A stretch of DNA of 11,443 nt from Firm-13 sp964579245 (GTDB lineage Bacteria > Bacillota > Clostridia > Saccharofermentanales > Saccharofermentanaceae): assembly GCA_964579245.1 (NCBI GenBank), contig CAZOFY010000070.1, positions 1 through 11,443 on the forward strand. The letters are read 5' to 3'. A program made the position numbers and the translations under genes. Every line of letters begins with the position of its first letter. The stretch's first letter is position 1. The notes under the pieces are model-generated. The model had not been told where the DNA came from and ran no database searches. It was given only the letters and a program-made list of their open reading frames with translations. Positions 1-7,627 of this stretch are shown piece after piece.

Positions 1-146
1 CGAAAATACGGCCTAGATTCGCAATTTGGCCGTTCTAGGCCGTAAAATCTCGTTCCCGGCCCGTCCTCTGGCGCGAAAATACGGCCTAGATTCGCAATTC
101 GGCCGTTCTAGGCCGTAAATTATCGCTCCCGGCCCGCCCTCTGGCG
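1..146. repeat. Two tandem 73-bp repeats, each with a 10-bp inverted repeat
   Basis: The unit at 1-73 is repeated at 74-146 with about five mismatches by eye. Each unit holds a perfect 10-bp inverted repeat, ACGGCCTAGA and TCTAGGCCGT (8-17 with 34-43, and 81-90 with 107-116), separated by a 16-nt loop that contains another GGCCGT. The first unit starts at the window edge, so the array may continue to the left. The repeats lie downstream of the minus-strand ATPase gene. Their function is unknown. They could be transcript-end structures or an intergenic repeat family. No attC core or CRISPR-like spacer is visible. Confidence 0.85.
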
Positions 147-167
147 CGCTCCCCGCCAAATTAATAA

Positions 168-228
168 ATATGCTCCCCCTTGTGTTGACAGACGATATAA
201 TCGTCTATGGTTCAAAGGGGGAGCATAT
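168..228 (-). terminator. 61-bp nested palindrome downstream of the ATPase gene
   Basis: A perfect 14-bp outer stem (168-181 with 215-228, arm ATATGCTCCCCCTT) encloses an inner 6-bp stem, GACGAT and ATCGTC (191-196 with 200-205), with the loop ATA. Read on the minus strand, about 100 nt after the ATPase stop codon, the outer stem is followed by TTTATTAATTT. That fits an intrinsic terminator with an unusually long stem. A small MITE-like element is an alternative. The structure is certain; the role is inferred. Confidence 0.6.
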
Positions 229-325
229 CACTTCGTTTTGAGACTGTACTGATACTTGATTTACGAGTCAGGACTTTCTCGTCTCGCTTCACAACCCGCT
301 AAAAGGCCGCACATCAAATCTCGAC

Positions 326-1834
326 TCATTTCATAAATCCGCCCAGCAGCCCTCGTATCAAGCTTCTTCCGATTTCGCGCCCCGCGGAGTTCAATGCGGA
401 ACCGACAGCTTTCTCCGCTACGGACTTCCTCTTTGTTGTCGCGCGGCTTGTACCTGTCGAGCCAGATGTACGCGCAGCCTTCTTCTGTGCCGCAATTGCA
501 GCTTTTTCTTCTTCCAACGCCTTTTTCTCTGTTTCCTCGGCCTGCTGCTGCTCGGTATATTTCTTCATCAGCATCTCGTAGGCTGATTCGCGATCGAGAG
601 CCTGCTCGTATTTTCCGTAGAGAAAAGAAGCCCGGATGCACGCGGACATGTTTGCGTCGCCGGCCGGCCCGATAAAGCTCTGGGGAGGCAGGATGAATGC
701 CCGCTCGACGATATTCGGCACGCCCTTCGGGTCCAGGAAGGAGACAAGTGCCTCGCCGACACCGAGCTCGGTCAAGGCCGTCTCGGTGTCAAAAGTAGGG
801 TTGACGCGGAAGCTCTGCGCCGCCGCGCGAATGTTTTTCTGCTCGGCCGGAGTATAGGCGCGCAGGGCGTGTTGTACACGATTGCCGAGCTGGGAGAGGA
901 CTCCTTGCGGAATGTCTGCAGGGCTCTGGGAAATGAAATAGACGCCGACACCTTTTGAACGGATGAGCTTGATGACCTGCTCGACGCGATCGAGAAGAAA
1001 TGGCGGTGCGTCGCGGAAAAGAAGATGAGCCTCGTCAAAGAAGAAGACCATCTTCGGCTTTTCGAGGTCTCCGGCTTCCGGCAATGTCTCGAAAAGCTCC
1101 GACAACAGCCAAAGCAGGAAGGTCGAATAGAGAAGCGGGCGCGAGAAGAGCTCAACGGCATGAAGAATATTCACGAAGCCGCGGCCGTTACCGTCCACGC
1201 GCATCCAGTCGGAGATTGAGAAGCCCGGCTCGCCGAAGAATCCGGCGGCGCCCTGGTCTTCCATTAAGGCTAAGCTTCTCTGGATGGTGCCGATCGTCGT
1301 CTTGCTGACGTTGCCATGGCTCAAGGTGAACGAATCCGCGTTGTCGCCGACATATTGCAGCATCAGGCGCAGATCCTTCAGATCCAGAAGTAAGAGACCG
1401 CGCTCGTCTGCAATGCGGAAAACCATGGAGAGCACGGCCCTCTGAACGTCGGATAATTCCAGCATGCGGCCGAGTAGAAGGGGGCCCATTTCCGATACCG
1501 TGACGCGGATGGGATGTCCTGTCTTGCCAAACACGTCGAAAAAAGCGGTCGGATACGGCTTGTACTCCCATTTCGGGATCGGGAAGCGCGCGATACGCTC
1601 CTGCATTTTCGGGTTGTCCAGGCCGGGGAGGCAGAGTCCTGACATGTCGCCCTTTACGTCCGCTAAAAAGACAGGCACACCCATATCCGAGAAACTCTCG
1701 GCCATGACCTTCAAGGTGACTGATTTACCGGTTCCGGTGGCTCCTGCGATCAGTCCGTGACGGTTTGCCATGTTCGGCGAAATAAAAAGCTGTGGGTTTG
1801 ATCCGGCGATCCAGAGATTGTTTTCGAGTCTCAT
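326..1834 (-). CDS. yjgR: HerA-like ATPase of the YjgR/DUF853 family
   Basis: This 502-residue protein matches the usual length of about 500 for the YjgR/DUF853 family, relatives of the HerA/FtsK translocase ATPases. The cellular job of the family is not established. Walker A is GATGTGKS at 31-38. Walker B is MVFFFDEAH at 262-270, followed by an ISQSP motif at 301-305 typical of HerA-like folds. Residues about 405-455 are charged and probably coiled-coil (QQQAEETEKKALEEEK), followed by a Ser/Thr/Lys-rich linker and a C-terminal GRSLIRGLLGGFMK tail. The start is well supported by CCTCCT at 1841-1846 (AGGAGG on the coding strand), six bases from the ATG. It lies 36 bp after the esterase gene on the same strand, so the two are probably co-transcribed. 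No frameshift or missing motif is seen. The family assignment is from recognised motifs and overall similarity. Confidence 0.9.
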   Translation of the reverse strand: MRLENNLWIAGSNPQLFISPNMANRHGLIAGATGTGKSVTLKVMAESFSDMGVPVFLADVKGDMSGLCLPGLDNPKMQERIARFPIPKWEYKPYPTAFFDVFGKTGHPIRVTVSEMGPLLLGRMLELSDVQRAVLSMVFRIADERGLLLLDLKDLRLMLQYVGDNADSFTLSHGNVSKTTIGTIQRSLALMEDQGAAGFFGEPGFSISDWMRVDGNGRGFVNILHAVELFSRPLLYSTFLLWLLSELFETLPEAGDLEKPKMVFFFDEAHLLFRDAPPFLLDRVEQVIKLIRSKGVGVYFISQSPADIPQGVLSQLGNRVQHALRAYTPAEQKNIRAAAQSFRVNPTFDTETALTELGVGEALVSFLDPKGVPNIVERAFILPPQSFIGPAGDANMSACIRASFLYGKYEQALDRESAYEMLMKKYTEQQQAEETEKKALEEEKAAIAAQKKAARTSGSTGTSRATTKRKSVAEKAVGSALNSAGREIGRSLIRGLLGGFMK

Positions 1835-1870
1835 AGGGTACCTCCTGGCGTATGCTTTCTTGCTGAACTG

Positions 1871-3025
1871 TTATTTTTCGAGAAAAGGACGGATATGCCC
1901 CGCAATAAGCGCGGCGCATCGCGCATGGACAATCGAAAGAGGGTGGTTGTTCGCACCGAGCTCCTTCGGATCCGTATCGGGGATCAAAATCGTATCGAAT
2001 CGATCCAGGCCCGACGCGTGCAGAATGTCTTTTGCCTCCTCAATCAGAGGCCACATCGTTTGTCCCATCATACCGTACATCCAGAAGATCTGCGCGTTGG
2101 GATTTCTCTCTGCCACGACTTTCGCAAACGAGACAATCGCGTCACGAATCGTAGCGGCATCATCGGGGTGACGGATACGTTCGCCCGGCCGGTCCGGATT
2201 CTCGAACTGTCGGAGTTTATAGGTGACTCCGGTTATAGGATCGATCCAAGGCTGATAAGTAAAGGCAAAATCATCGTTGTTGCACAGATTGATGACGACG
2301 ACAGATGGATCATAGGAGAAATCATACGAATCGGAGGCGCCCCTCGTCGAAGCGACAGGTTCAGGGACCGTGCCGGCCACCTGCTCATAAATCGCTGGAA
2401 TTCGCTGCTTTACTATGTTGTTCCACGAGCAATAGACACCCCAGCCTCCTTGAGAAACCACTTGCCAGTCCGTGTCCAGCAGGCGGGAAAGATGACCGGC
2501 CCACCCGTAGTAGAAGGAACACCATTCATCACAGGCTAAATTCGGTCCGATGTCGTCAATATGCGGCGAAATCGCACCTGCGCCGGAGGTTAGGGAATCT
2601 CCGATCATTTCGATGCGTGGCCGTTCGGGGGGCGCTGATATGGGACCGTCCGTCGCGAGTTCATCGATCCGGAGAAAGCCGCCTTCGCCGCTGGCGTTCG
2701 CCTGCGAATCTTTAAAAATACGGATCCGGCGCTTTACTCTTCGAAGAAGCTCCTGCGTGTCCATGTCGCCTCTCGTATCGAGAATCGAGTACGTCTTCGT
2801 ACCGGCATCCGGGCGAAAACGCATCACCGGTATCCCATCGATCTCGATCAGCACGATCTGCTCGCGACCGGAGTGATCCGCCGTCAGCGTTATGTCAGCC
2901 TTTGATCCTGTCAGGAAAAACTCGACACAACAACCGCTCCACTCCATGAAGATACCGTCGCTGTTTTTCGCGAAACGCCCGTGAAATCTCACCTTAGATG
3001 GGTCAGATAGGTCTTGAACCTGCAT
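1871..3025 (-). CDS. SGNH-fold esterase, carbohydrate esterase family 2-like
   Basis: Predicted cytoplasmic SGNH/GDSL hydrolase of 384 residues, with no signal peptide. An N-terminal beta-rich region (about 1-125) resembles the jelly-roll of CE2 acetyl esterases. The SGNH domain follows. The nucleophile block is IGDSLTSG with Ser144. The second block is SQGGWGV (about 191-197). The third block is LCNND (247-251) instead of the common LGTND. The histidine block is GANNHP with His361. The family removes acetyl or similar groups from sugars; the substrate here is unknown. The open frame extends to an ATG at 3040, but that start has no ribosome binding site. The ATG at 3025 has GAGGGGGC a few bases upstream and is preferred. 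The ATPase gene follows after 36 bp. The changed third block and the Asn residues before the catalytic His are unusual, although CE2 enzymes are known to work with a Ser-His dyad. Confidence 0.82.
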   Translation of the reverse strand: MQVQDLSDPSKVRFHGRFAKNSDGIFMEWSGCCVEFFLTGSKADITLTADHSGREQIVLIEIDGIPVMRFRPDAGTKTYSILDTRGDMDTQELLRRVKRRIRIFKDSQANASGEGGFLRIDELATDGPISAPPERPRIEMIGDSLTSGAGAISPHIDDIGPNLACDEWCSFYYGWAGHLSRLLDTDWQVVSQGGWGVYCSWNNIVKQRIPAIYEQVAGTVPEPVASTRGASDSYDFSYDPSVVVINLCNNDDFAFTYQPWIDPITGVTYKLRQFENPDRPGERIRHPDDAATIRDAIVSFAKVVAERNPNAQIFWMYGMMGQTMWPLIEEAKDILHASGLDRFDTILIPDTDPKELGANNHPLSIVHARCAALIAGHIRPFLEK

Positions 3026-3054
3026 GTCTTGCCCCCTCATCGAATAAATCGATA

Positions 3055-3069
3055 TACAAGTGTATTGTA
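3055..3069 (-). promoter_or_regulatory. Possible -10 and operator for the esterase-ATPase pair
   Basis: On the minus strand TACAAT (3064-3069) matches the -10 consensus at five of six positions and lies about 40 bp before the esterase start. The -35 is poor. TACAA at 3055-3059 and TTGTA at 3065-3069 form an inverted repeat overlapping the -10, which could be a repressor site. Prediction by eye only. Confidence 0.35.
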
Positions 3070-3267
3070 GCGAATAAAGCGGAGCAATAAAAGATGTGAG
3101 GGATGAGATATCGAAAAACGACAGCGGAAAGAGAGGTTATACTCGGCATAACCCAACTTCAACGCGAATTTCTCCTGATCCATGACTCTGAAATGCAGTC
3201 TCGAAAAGAGATGAAGGGTGTTATTTTCACATGGGACGGTCTGTCTCTTTGCATAAGAATAGAAATC

Positions 3268-3282
3268 AGTGTAAACTATACT
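3268..3282 (+). promoter_or_regulatory. Possible -10 with imperfect palindrome upstream of the metal sensor
   Basis: TATACT at 3277-3282 is a plausible -10 for the plus-strand cluster, 43 bp before the sensor start. It sits inside the imperfect palindrome AGTgTAaacTAtACT (3268-3282). ArsR/SmtB repressors usually bind such palindromes over or near their own promoter, so autoregulation fits. No convincing -35 is seen at 16-18 bp, so the call is weak. Confidence 0.35.
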
Positions 3283-3324
3283 CGTTCTGAATATTGGCGC
3301 TTTGTATGCCTTATGGAGGTTTTC

Positions 3325-3699
3325 ATGAAGAAGGGCGATCTGTCCGGGGACGTTGCGGATGTGTGCTCTGCGAGTATCATTCACGAGGACATTCTGGAGC
3401 GTGTGCGCAGTGAAATGCTGCCGTCTTCTGTTCTGGCCGATATGGCTGAGTTTTACAAGGTCATGGGCGACACCACCAGAGTCAGTATCTTGCATGGGCT
3501 ATCCTTCTCCGAGCTTTGTGTCTGCGATATTTCGGCATTACTGGGCATGAGTCAATCCGCTGTTTCCCATCAACTGAAGACGTTGCGTCAGATGCGGCTT
3601 GTAGCCTCGCGCAGAGACGGAAAGGTCGTTTATTATTCACTCAATGACGATCACATTCAGCAGATGATTGAGCTTGGCCGGACTCATTTGACCGAATAA
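3325..3699 (+). CDS. ArsR/SmtB-family metal-sensing repressor (CadC-like)
   Basis: This 124-residue winged-helix repressor belongs to the family that releases DNA on binding Zn, Cd, Pb or Co. ELCVCD at 63-68 (Cys65, Cys67) is the CadC-type alpha3 metal motif. The recognition helix region is about 69-89 (ISALLGMSQSAVSHQLKTL). The C-terminus has Asp108-x-His110-x10-His121-x2-Glu124, an exact match to the alpha5 site pattern of SmtB/CadC. Cys14 and His20 in the N-terminal arm could add alpha3 ligands. Both metal sites thus appear intact. The open frame reaches back to 3103, but the ATG at 3325 is chosen because TGGAGGT lies just upstream and the family is 100-125 residues long. The membrane protein gene starts 20 bp after the stop, so an operon is likely. 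The exact metal cannot be told from sequence. Confidence 0.92.
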   Translation: MKKGDLSGDVADVCSASIIHEDILERVRSEMLPSSVLADMAEFYKVMGDTTRVSILHGLSFSELCVCDISALLGMSQSAVSHQLKTLRQMRLVASRRDGKVVYYSLNDDHIQQMIELGRTHLTE

Positions 3700-3719
3700 A
3701 GGGAAATGGAGATTCGAAT

Positions 3720-4520
3720 ATGTCTATTGTGTCTTCGATCATTCTTCTTGTATGCGGTATCATAGTATGCTTCTTCGGTTACCGGTCTTTTCGCCTTGCC
3801 ATGTCAATCGCGGGATTTGTAATCGGTGCGGCGATCGGAATGGTCGTTCACGGTTTTTTCGATAACAAGCTCAGTACCAGTATCCCGGGTATTGCGTGGC
3901 TAGCCATCTTTATGCTGGTCGGCGGTTTGATTCTGGGAAGCATATCTTTTCGTTTGTATAAAATTGCGCTTTACTACGTCACGATGTTCGCTGTGGCTAT
4001 TTCGGCATTACGAGTATTCCTGCTGGCAACGACTACCGGCGCCGGTATTTATACCCTTCTTTTGTCTATGTTCGGCATCTCGAGGAATCAGTCGATTTTC
4101 GGACCCCTCAATGAAAATTCGAACCCGGATCAGTGGATGTCCGGGGTCGCGAAGGATGTTCTGCAGGCTCTTCCGGGACAGACAATCGTGGATAAGTTCT
4201 GGGTCGTCTTGATTCTCTGCCTTCTTGTTGGGGCGCTTGCCGCCGTCGTTGTCTGTGCGCTCCAGAAGCCGGCTATTATTGTCGTAACATCGATATTCGG
4301 CGGAATGTTGCTCTCTCAGGCGATCTGTACGTTGATCGGAATTGACTGGACGGCAACCGAGTCGTTGCTTCGTTTTTCCGACGAAGTCTCACAAGGCTCA
4401 ATCAAACCCGAGCTATCTATCATCATCACATTATTGGCTATTCTGGCCGGTATCATCGTACAGTTTAAACTTGCAAAGAAGGACCCGGAAAAGTACGGTA
4501 AGCGCGACGATAAATCGTAA
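3720..4520 (+). CDS. Polytopic membrane protein, TMEM198/DUF4203-like
   Basis: Predicted inner-membrane protein of 266 residues with about seven to eight hydrophobic segments, near 5-19, 25-45, 57-76, 80-103, 105-119, 160-181, 184-206 and 232-251. The N-terminal pattern of a short helix, CFFGYRSFRL, then a glycine-rich helix GFVIGAAIG resembles the TMEM198/TM7S3-like (DUF4203) domain, whose function in bacteria is not established. A loop at about 120-158 is polar. The C-terminal tail is lysine- and aspartate-rich (KKDPEKYGKRDDK) and probably cytoplasmic. GGAG at 3708-3711 supports the start. It follows the metal sensor by 20 bp, suggesting metal-responsive expression. No His/Cys-rich metal-transport motif is visible, so it should not be called an efflux pump. 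Family assignment is moderate. Confidence 0.75.
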   Translation: MSIVSSIILLVCGIIVCFFGYRSFRLAMSIAGFVIGAAIGMVVHGFFDNKLSTSIPGIAWLAIFMLVGGLILGSISFRLYKIALYYVTMFAVAISALRVFLLATTTGAGIYTLLLSMFGISRNQSIFGPLNENSNPDQWMSGVAKDVLQALPGQTIVDKFWVVLILCLLVGALAAVVVCALQKPAIIVVTSIFGGMLLSQAICTLIGIDWTATESLLRFSDEVSQGSIKPELSIIITLLAILAGIIVQFKLAKKDPEKYGKRDDKS

Positions 4521-4571
4521 ATAGGATGTTTCCGCGAAGCATGAAGCATGGCCGGATGGCGAGGTGATTGT

Positions 4572-5093
4572 ATGATTTCGTTGGTGAAGCCTGACCCACG
4601 TTTCGAAAAAGTGTACCGAGAGATGCTCGACGCATGGGAGGAGGCTTTTGAAGAGCCCGAGCCATGGGTTTTGCGCGAGGATGCAACAGATTTTCCCGCG
4701 CTTGTCGACCTGTTGAATGGTTACGCTCAGGGAAGGAATATCCCTGTCGGATTTCATGCTTCTGTCACATACTGGGTCTATGATGATGCGCGTGATGTCT
4801 TGATCGGAGCCGTAACTATACGTCCGGAGCTGAATGCGTTTCAACAGAAATACGGCGGAAATATCGGTTATGGAGTCCGTCCGAATGAACGAGGCAAGGG
4901 ATTTGCGAAGGATATTCTGGCGCAAGCACTGGCCAAATGCCGTGAAATCGGATTAGAGAAGGTTCTTTTATGCTGTTATCGTGAGAATAAGGCTTCCGAG
5001 CGAGTTATTTTATATAATGGCGGAGTCCTGGAAAGCGAAGTACAAAGTGAGGAGACAGGGCGCGCCATCCGAAGATATTGGATCGAGCTGTGA
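4572..5093 (+). CDS. GNAT-family N-acetyltransferase
   Basis: Predicted acetyl-CoA-dependent acetyltransferase of 173 residues, similar in layout to the COG3981 type. The acetyl-CoA pyrophosphate loop is RGKGFA (107-112), fitting R-x-x-G-x-A, preceded by the beta-strand GNIGYGVRP (96-104). The C-terminal motif YNGGVLE (148-154) is typical of this subgroup. The substrate is unknown. The frame opens at 4548, but the ATG at 4572 is preferred because GAGGTGAT lies about five bases upstream. It follows the membrane protein gene by 51 bp on the same strand and is probably the last gene of the sensor cluster, although no terminator is obvious after it. Confidence 0.88.
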   Translation: MISLVKPDPRFEKVYREMLDAWEEAFEEPEPWVLREDATDFPALVDLLNGYAQGRNIPVGFHASVTYWVYDDARDVLIGAVTIRPELNAFQQKYGGNIGYGVRPNERGKGFAKDILAQALAKCREIGLEKVLLCCYRENKASERVILYNGGVLESEVQSEETGRAIRRYWIEL

Positions 5094-5401
5094 TACAGGA
5101 CGGAGGATGTTTTTGGATGGCGATCTGTGAGACGAAGCTTTTTTGCGCCGGATCCAGCCGTTCTAATACTGTCCGCGTGATTTTTTCTATTGATTATATG
5201 TGCTCCCGACTAAAAAATCATTTGGATTTTGGTTATATTCACCTATTGAGATGCATTTTCCACTGTGATAACTTTGGAATGGTTTATTTGACGAATCCGA
5301 CATTTTTGTTCGACCATTCCAGTGCCGGCAATGATATCTGATCCGGAAGCTTCGCGGAGGAGTCCTTTTTCGCGCGGGCACTTTCACAACTAGGGGGATA
5401 T
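5094..5401 (+). other. Leader upstream of SulP with two long inverted repeats
   Basis: This 308-bp gap holds no supported gene. It contains a perfect 9-bp inverted repeat, TGATTTTTT with AAAAAATCA (5178-5186 with 5212-5220, 25-nt loop). It also contains a second 9-bp repeat, TGGAATGGT with ACCATTCCA (5275-5283 with 5313-5321), which encloses CGAA and TTCG (5292-5295 with 5309-5312). These could be a structured 5' leader or operators for the transporter. No known riboswitch was recognised and no good -35/-10 pair was found. A purine-rich AGGGGG just before 5402 is the SulP ribosome binding site. Confidence 0.5.
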
Positions 5402-7099
5402 ATGAAGGTTCTTTCGTCTATTTTTTATCCGAAGCTGATTTCGTGCATGAAGGGATACACCAGAGATCAGTTCCTCAAGGATTTGACAGCCGGTGTTATC
5501 GTTGCCATCATCGCGTTGCCATTGTCAATCGCACTGGCGATCTCTTCGAATGTCCCGCCTGAGCGAGGTATCTATACGGCAATTATTGCCGGCTTTCTGA
5601 TCTCTGCTCTGGGCGGAAGCCGCGTGCAGATCGGCGGTCCGACAGCTGCCTTTATGGCGATTGTTTTCGGTGTGGTTGCAGAGTTCGGATTTGACGGCTT
5701 GGTCATCGCCACGTTCATGTCCGGCATTATGCTGGTCCTGTTCGGGCTGTTCAAGCTGGGATCAATTATAAAATTTATTCCATACACAATCACGACCGGG
5801 TTTACCAGCGGAATCGCGGTCGCCATCTTTACCTCCCAGATCAAGGATTTTCTGGGGCTTACTACACCGGACATGCCGGCTGAGTTTATCGGAAAGTGGG
5901 AGCTGATTATTGCCAATATCACAACCATCAATTGGCCAGTGGTCATGATCGGAGCAATTGCTCTCGCCATCATGATCCTGTGGCCGAAGGTAACAAAGAA
6001 GATCCCCGGCGCATTGATTGCGCTAATCGTCACCGCCGCCTTAGTCAAAATATTCAATCTGGACGTACCGACGATAGGCACAAAATATCAGGAGCTGTCA
6101 TCGGCGCTGCCAACACTGGCGATCCCGAATATTACATGGGAGAAGGTCTCAAAGCTGATCGAGCCCGCCTTTACAATCGCGTTTCTTGGCGGTGTGGAAT
6201 CTCTATTATCGGCCGTTGTAGCGGACGGCATGATTGGCAGCAAGCACCGGTCTAATACGGAGCTAATCGGACAGGGAATAGCTAATATGGGCTCGGCATT
6301 ATTCGGCGGCATCCCGGCCACCGGCGCAATTGCCCGTACTGTCGCGAATATCAAGAACGGCGGTCGTACTCCGGTCGCAGGCATAGTCCACTCCGTGACA
6401 CTTCTCTTGATCTTCCTTCTGTTCATGCCTCTGGCCAAGATGATCCCGCTGACTGCTCTGGCTGCTGTCCTTCTGATCGTGGCCTACAATATGAGTGAAT
6501 GGAGAGAATTTGTCGCTTTGTTCAAATCCCCGAAAAGCGATATCCTCGTCCTTTTACTGACGTTCCTTCTGACAGTCTTCTTTGATCTGACACTGGCAAT
6601 CGAAGTTGGCATTGTCGTCGCAGCACTTCTTTTCATGAAAAGAATGGCCGACGTATCCGAGGTCAAGGTCCGCAATATGGACGCCGGCGAGGAATCATCT
6701 GAAAACGTCGAAGGCGAAGACTCCGAACAGCTTCCGAAAACGAAGATTTTCGAGAATGTTCTCATTTACGAGATCAACGGACCTTTCTTCTTCGGGGCCG
6801 CAGACAAATTTCTCGATGTGCTCGGCGAGGTTGGAGATAAGACAGAAATCCTGATTATTAAGCTGAAACATGTACCCGCTATGGATGCCACAGCGCTTCA
6901 TGCCTTCGAGCGCATGATCAAACTCTGTAAGAAAAAGAAGATCCGCGTCCTGCTTACCGGCCTGCAGGATCAACCGAGGCAGGCGCTCGAAAAGGCGAAG
7001 ATCCTCTCGACGATTGGTGAGGAACACTTGTTTACGGGCCTTTCCGGCGCGATCAGTTTTGTGGAAGGACAATCACAACCCGCTGCCGTGACCGCCTGA
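5402..7099 (+). CDS. SulP-family inorganic anion transporter with STAS domain
   Basis: Integral membrane transporter of 565 residues, the usual SulP length; members move sulfate, bicarbonate or other anions. The N-terminal membrane domain (about 1-413) carries family motifs: QIGGPTAAFMAIV (76-88), GGVESLLSAVVADGM (263-277), NTELIGQGIANMGSALFGG (285-303) and PATGAIARTVANIKNGGRTP (305-324). An acidic linker (about 427-442, DAGEESSENVEGEDSE) leads to a cytoplasmic STAS domain (about 448-555). There the loop equivalent to the anti-sigma-antagonist phospho-serine site reads MDATALHAF (Asp495, Ala496, Thr497), so the classical serine is absent. The start has AGGGGG close upstream. Substrate cannot be assigned from sequence; sulfate, bicarbonate and dicarboxylates are all known for the family. 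The gene ends in a strong terminator 29 bp later and may form a single-gene unit. Confidence 0.95.
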   Translation: MKVLSSIFYPKLISCMKGYTRDQFLKDLTAGVIVAIIALPLSIALAISSNVPPERGIYTAIIAGFLISALGGSRVQIGGPTAAFMAIVFGVVAEFGFDGLVIATFMSGIMLVLFGLFKLGSIIKFIPYTITTGFTSGIAVAIFTSQIKDFLGLTTPDMPAEFIGKWELIIANITTINWPVVMIGAIALAIMILWPKVTKKIPGALIALIVTAALVKIFNLDVPTIGTKYQELSSALPTLAIPNITWEKVSKLIEPAFTIAFLGGVESLLSAVVADGMIGSKHRSNTELIGQGIANMGSALFGGIPATGAIARTVANIKNGGRTPVAGIVHSVTLLLIFLLFMPLAKMIPLTALAAVLLIVAYNMSEWREFVALFKSPKSDILVLLLTFLLTVFFDLTLAIEVGIVVAALLFMKRMADVSEVKVRNMDAGEESSENVEGEDSEQLPKTKIFENVLIYEINGPFFFGAADKFLDVLGEVGDKTEILIIKLKHVPAMDATALHAFERMIKLCKKKKIRVLLTGLQDQPRQALEKAKILSTIGEEHLFTGLSGAISFVEGQSQPAAVTA

Positions 7100-7127
7100 G
7101 CATCGATTCAGTCGAAAATCCGACACA

Positions 7128-7167
7128 AACAAAAAAGCGAGCCCAAATTCGGGCTCGCTTTTTTGTT
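7128..7167 (+). terminator. Strong intrinsic terminator after SulP
   Basis: A perfect 17-bp stem (7128-7144 with 7151-7167) with a 6-nt loop has a GC-rich core, GCGAGCCC with GGGCTCGC, flanked by an A-run on the 5' arm and a six-T run on the 3' arm. Because both tracts are present it could act in both directions. It lies 29 bp after the SulP stop codon. Confidence 0.93.
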
Positions 7168-7170
7168 CTT

Positions 7171-7234
7171 CTTGTTGGCTTAAGCCGGTTTCGCGCCAAC
7201 AAGCGCAAAAAACCACCTGCTATTTGCATGGTGG
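7171..7234. repeat. Two hairpins just after the SulP terminator
   Basis: CTTGTTGGC and GCCAACAAG (7171-7179 with 7195-7203) form a perfect 9-bp stem with a 15-nt loop. Ten bases later CCACC and GGTGG (7213-7217 with 7230-7234) close a hairpin with an inner TGC/GCA stem (7218-7220 with 7226-7228). Neither has a good T-tract on the plus strand. Their role is unknown. Confidence 0.6.
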
Positions 7235-7257
7235 GCAATAGGCTATGCCAGAAAATC

Positions 7258-7627
7258 ACCCTTCGTAAATGAGAAGCGGTTTTCAAGCATCTAAGCATAG
7301 GAAACGGTTCCTAACCACATTTTCTCTCGGTGATTACCTACTGAAACGGAAAGAGACGGTTTTTGGTATGCAGATCATTGAACAACAAAGAAGTTATTTG
7401 TCAATGAATACATACTAAATCCGTAAAATACGGTTTTTAGCATGTAGATCAATGAGAAACAAAAGTATTATTTCTCAATGAATACCTACTAAATTACGAG
7501 AAGTGACGATTTAGTAGGCATTGGAATATGAAGCCACGTTATAACTGCGCAATGATTACCATCAAAATCTTTCGAAATTAGATATTTGGTATGTATAACT
7601 ATGTAATGCCCTGAGTTAATTTCATTG
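7258..7627 (-). repeat. Tandem array of 74-bp repeats, left copy
   Basis: About five diverged units start at 7258, 7332, 7406, 7480 and 7554, exactly 74 bp apart. The clearest are 7332-7405 and 7406-7479. On the plus strand a unit starts GAATACCTACTAAAT, has a small inverted repeat such as CCGTaaaatACGG (7421-7433), then GTATGnAGATCAATGA. TCAATGA (or TCATTGA) recurs at 7375, 7401, 7449 and 7475, giving alternating spacings of 26 and 48 bp. The same unit occurs on the opposite strand at about 11030-11443. The outer copies are degraded. No ORF uses the array. Function is unknown. Confidence 0.8.

Noticed and set aside
1..146. Integron attC sites
   Set aside because: The repeats have long inverted arms but no attC core triplet pattern, and no integrase or cassette genes lie nearby.
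185..201. Promoter TTGACA with TATAAT
   Set aside because: The two boxes are only five bases apart, far from the 16-18 bp needed, and both lie inside the nested palindrome.
3103..3324. Extended N-terminus of the metal sensor
   Set aside because: The 74 extra residues do not resemble the family, the region contains the likely promoter, and a good ribosome binding site precedes the ATG at 3325.
5078..5341. 87-residue open frame in the SulP leader
   Set aside because: It has no ribosome binding site, overlaps the acetyltransferase end, shows no recognisable motif, and spans the inverted repeats.
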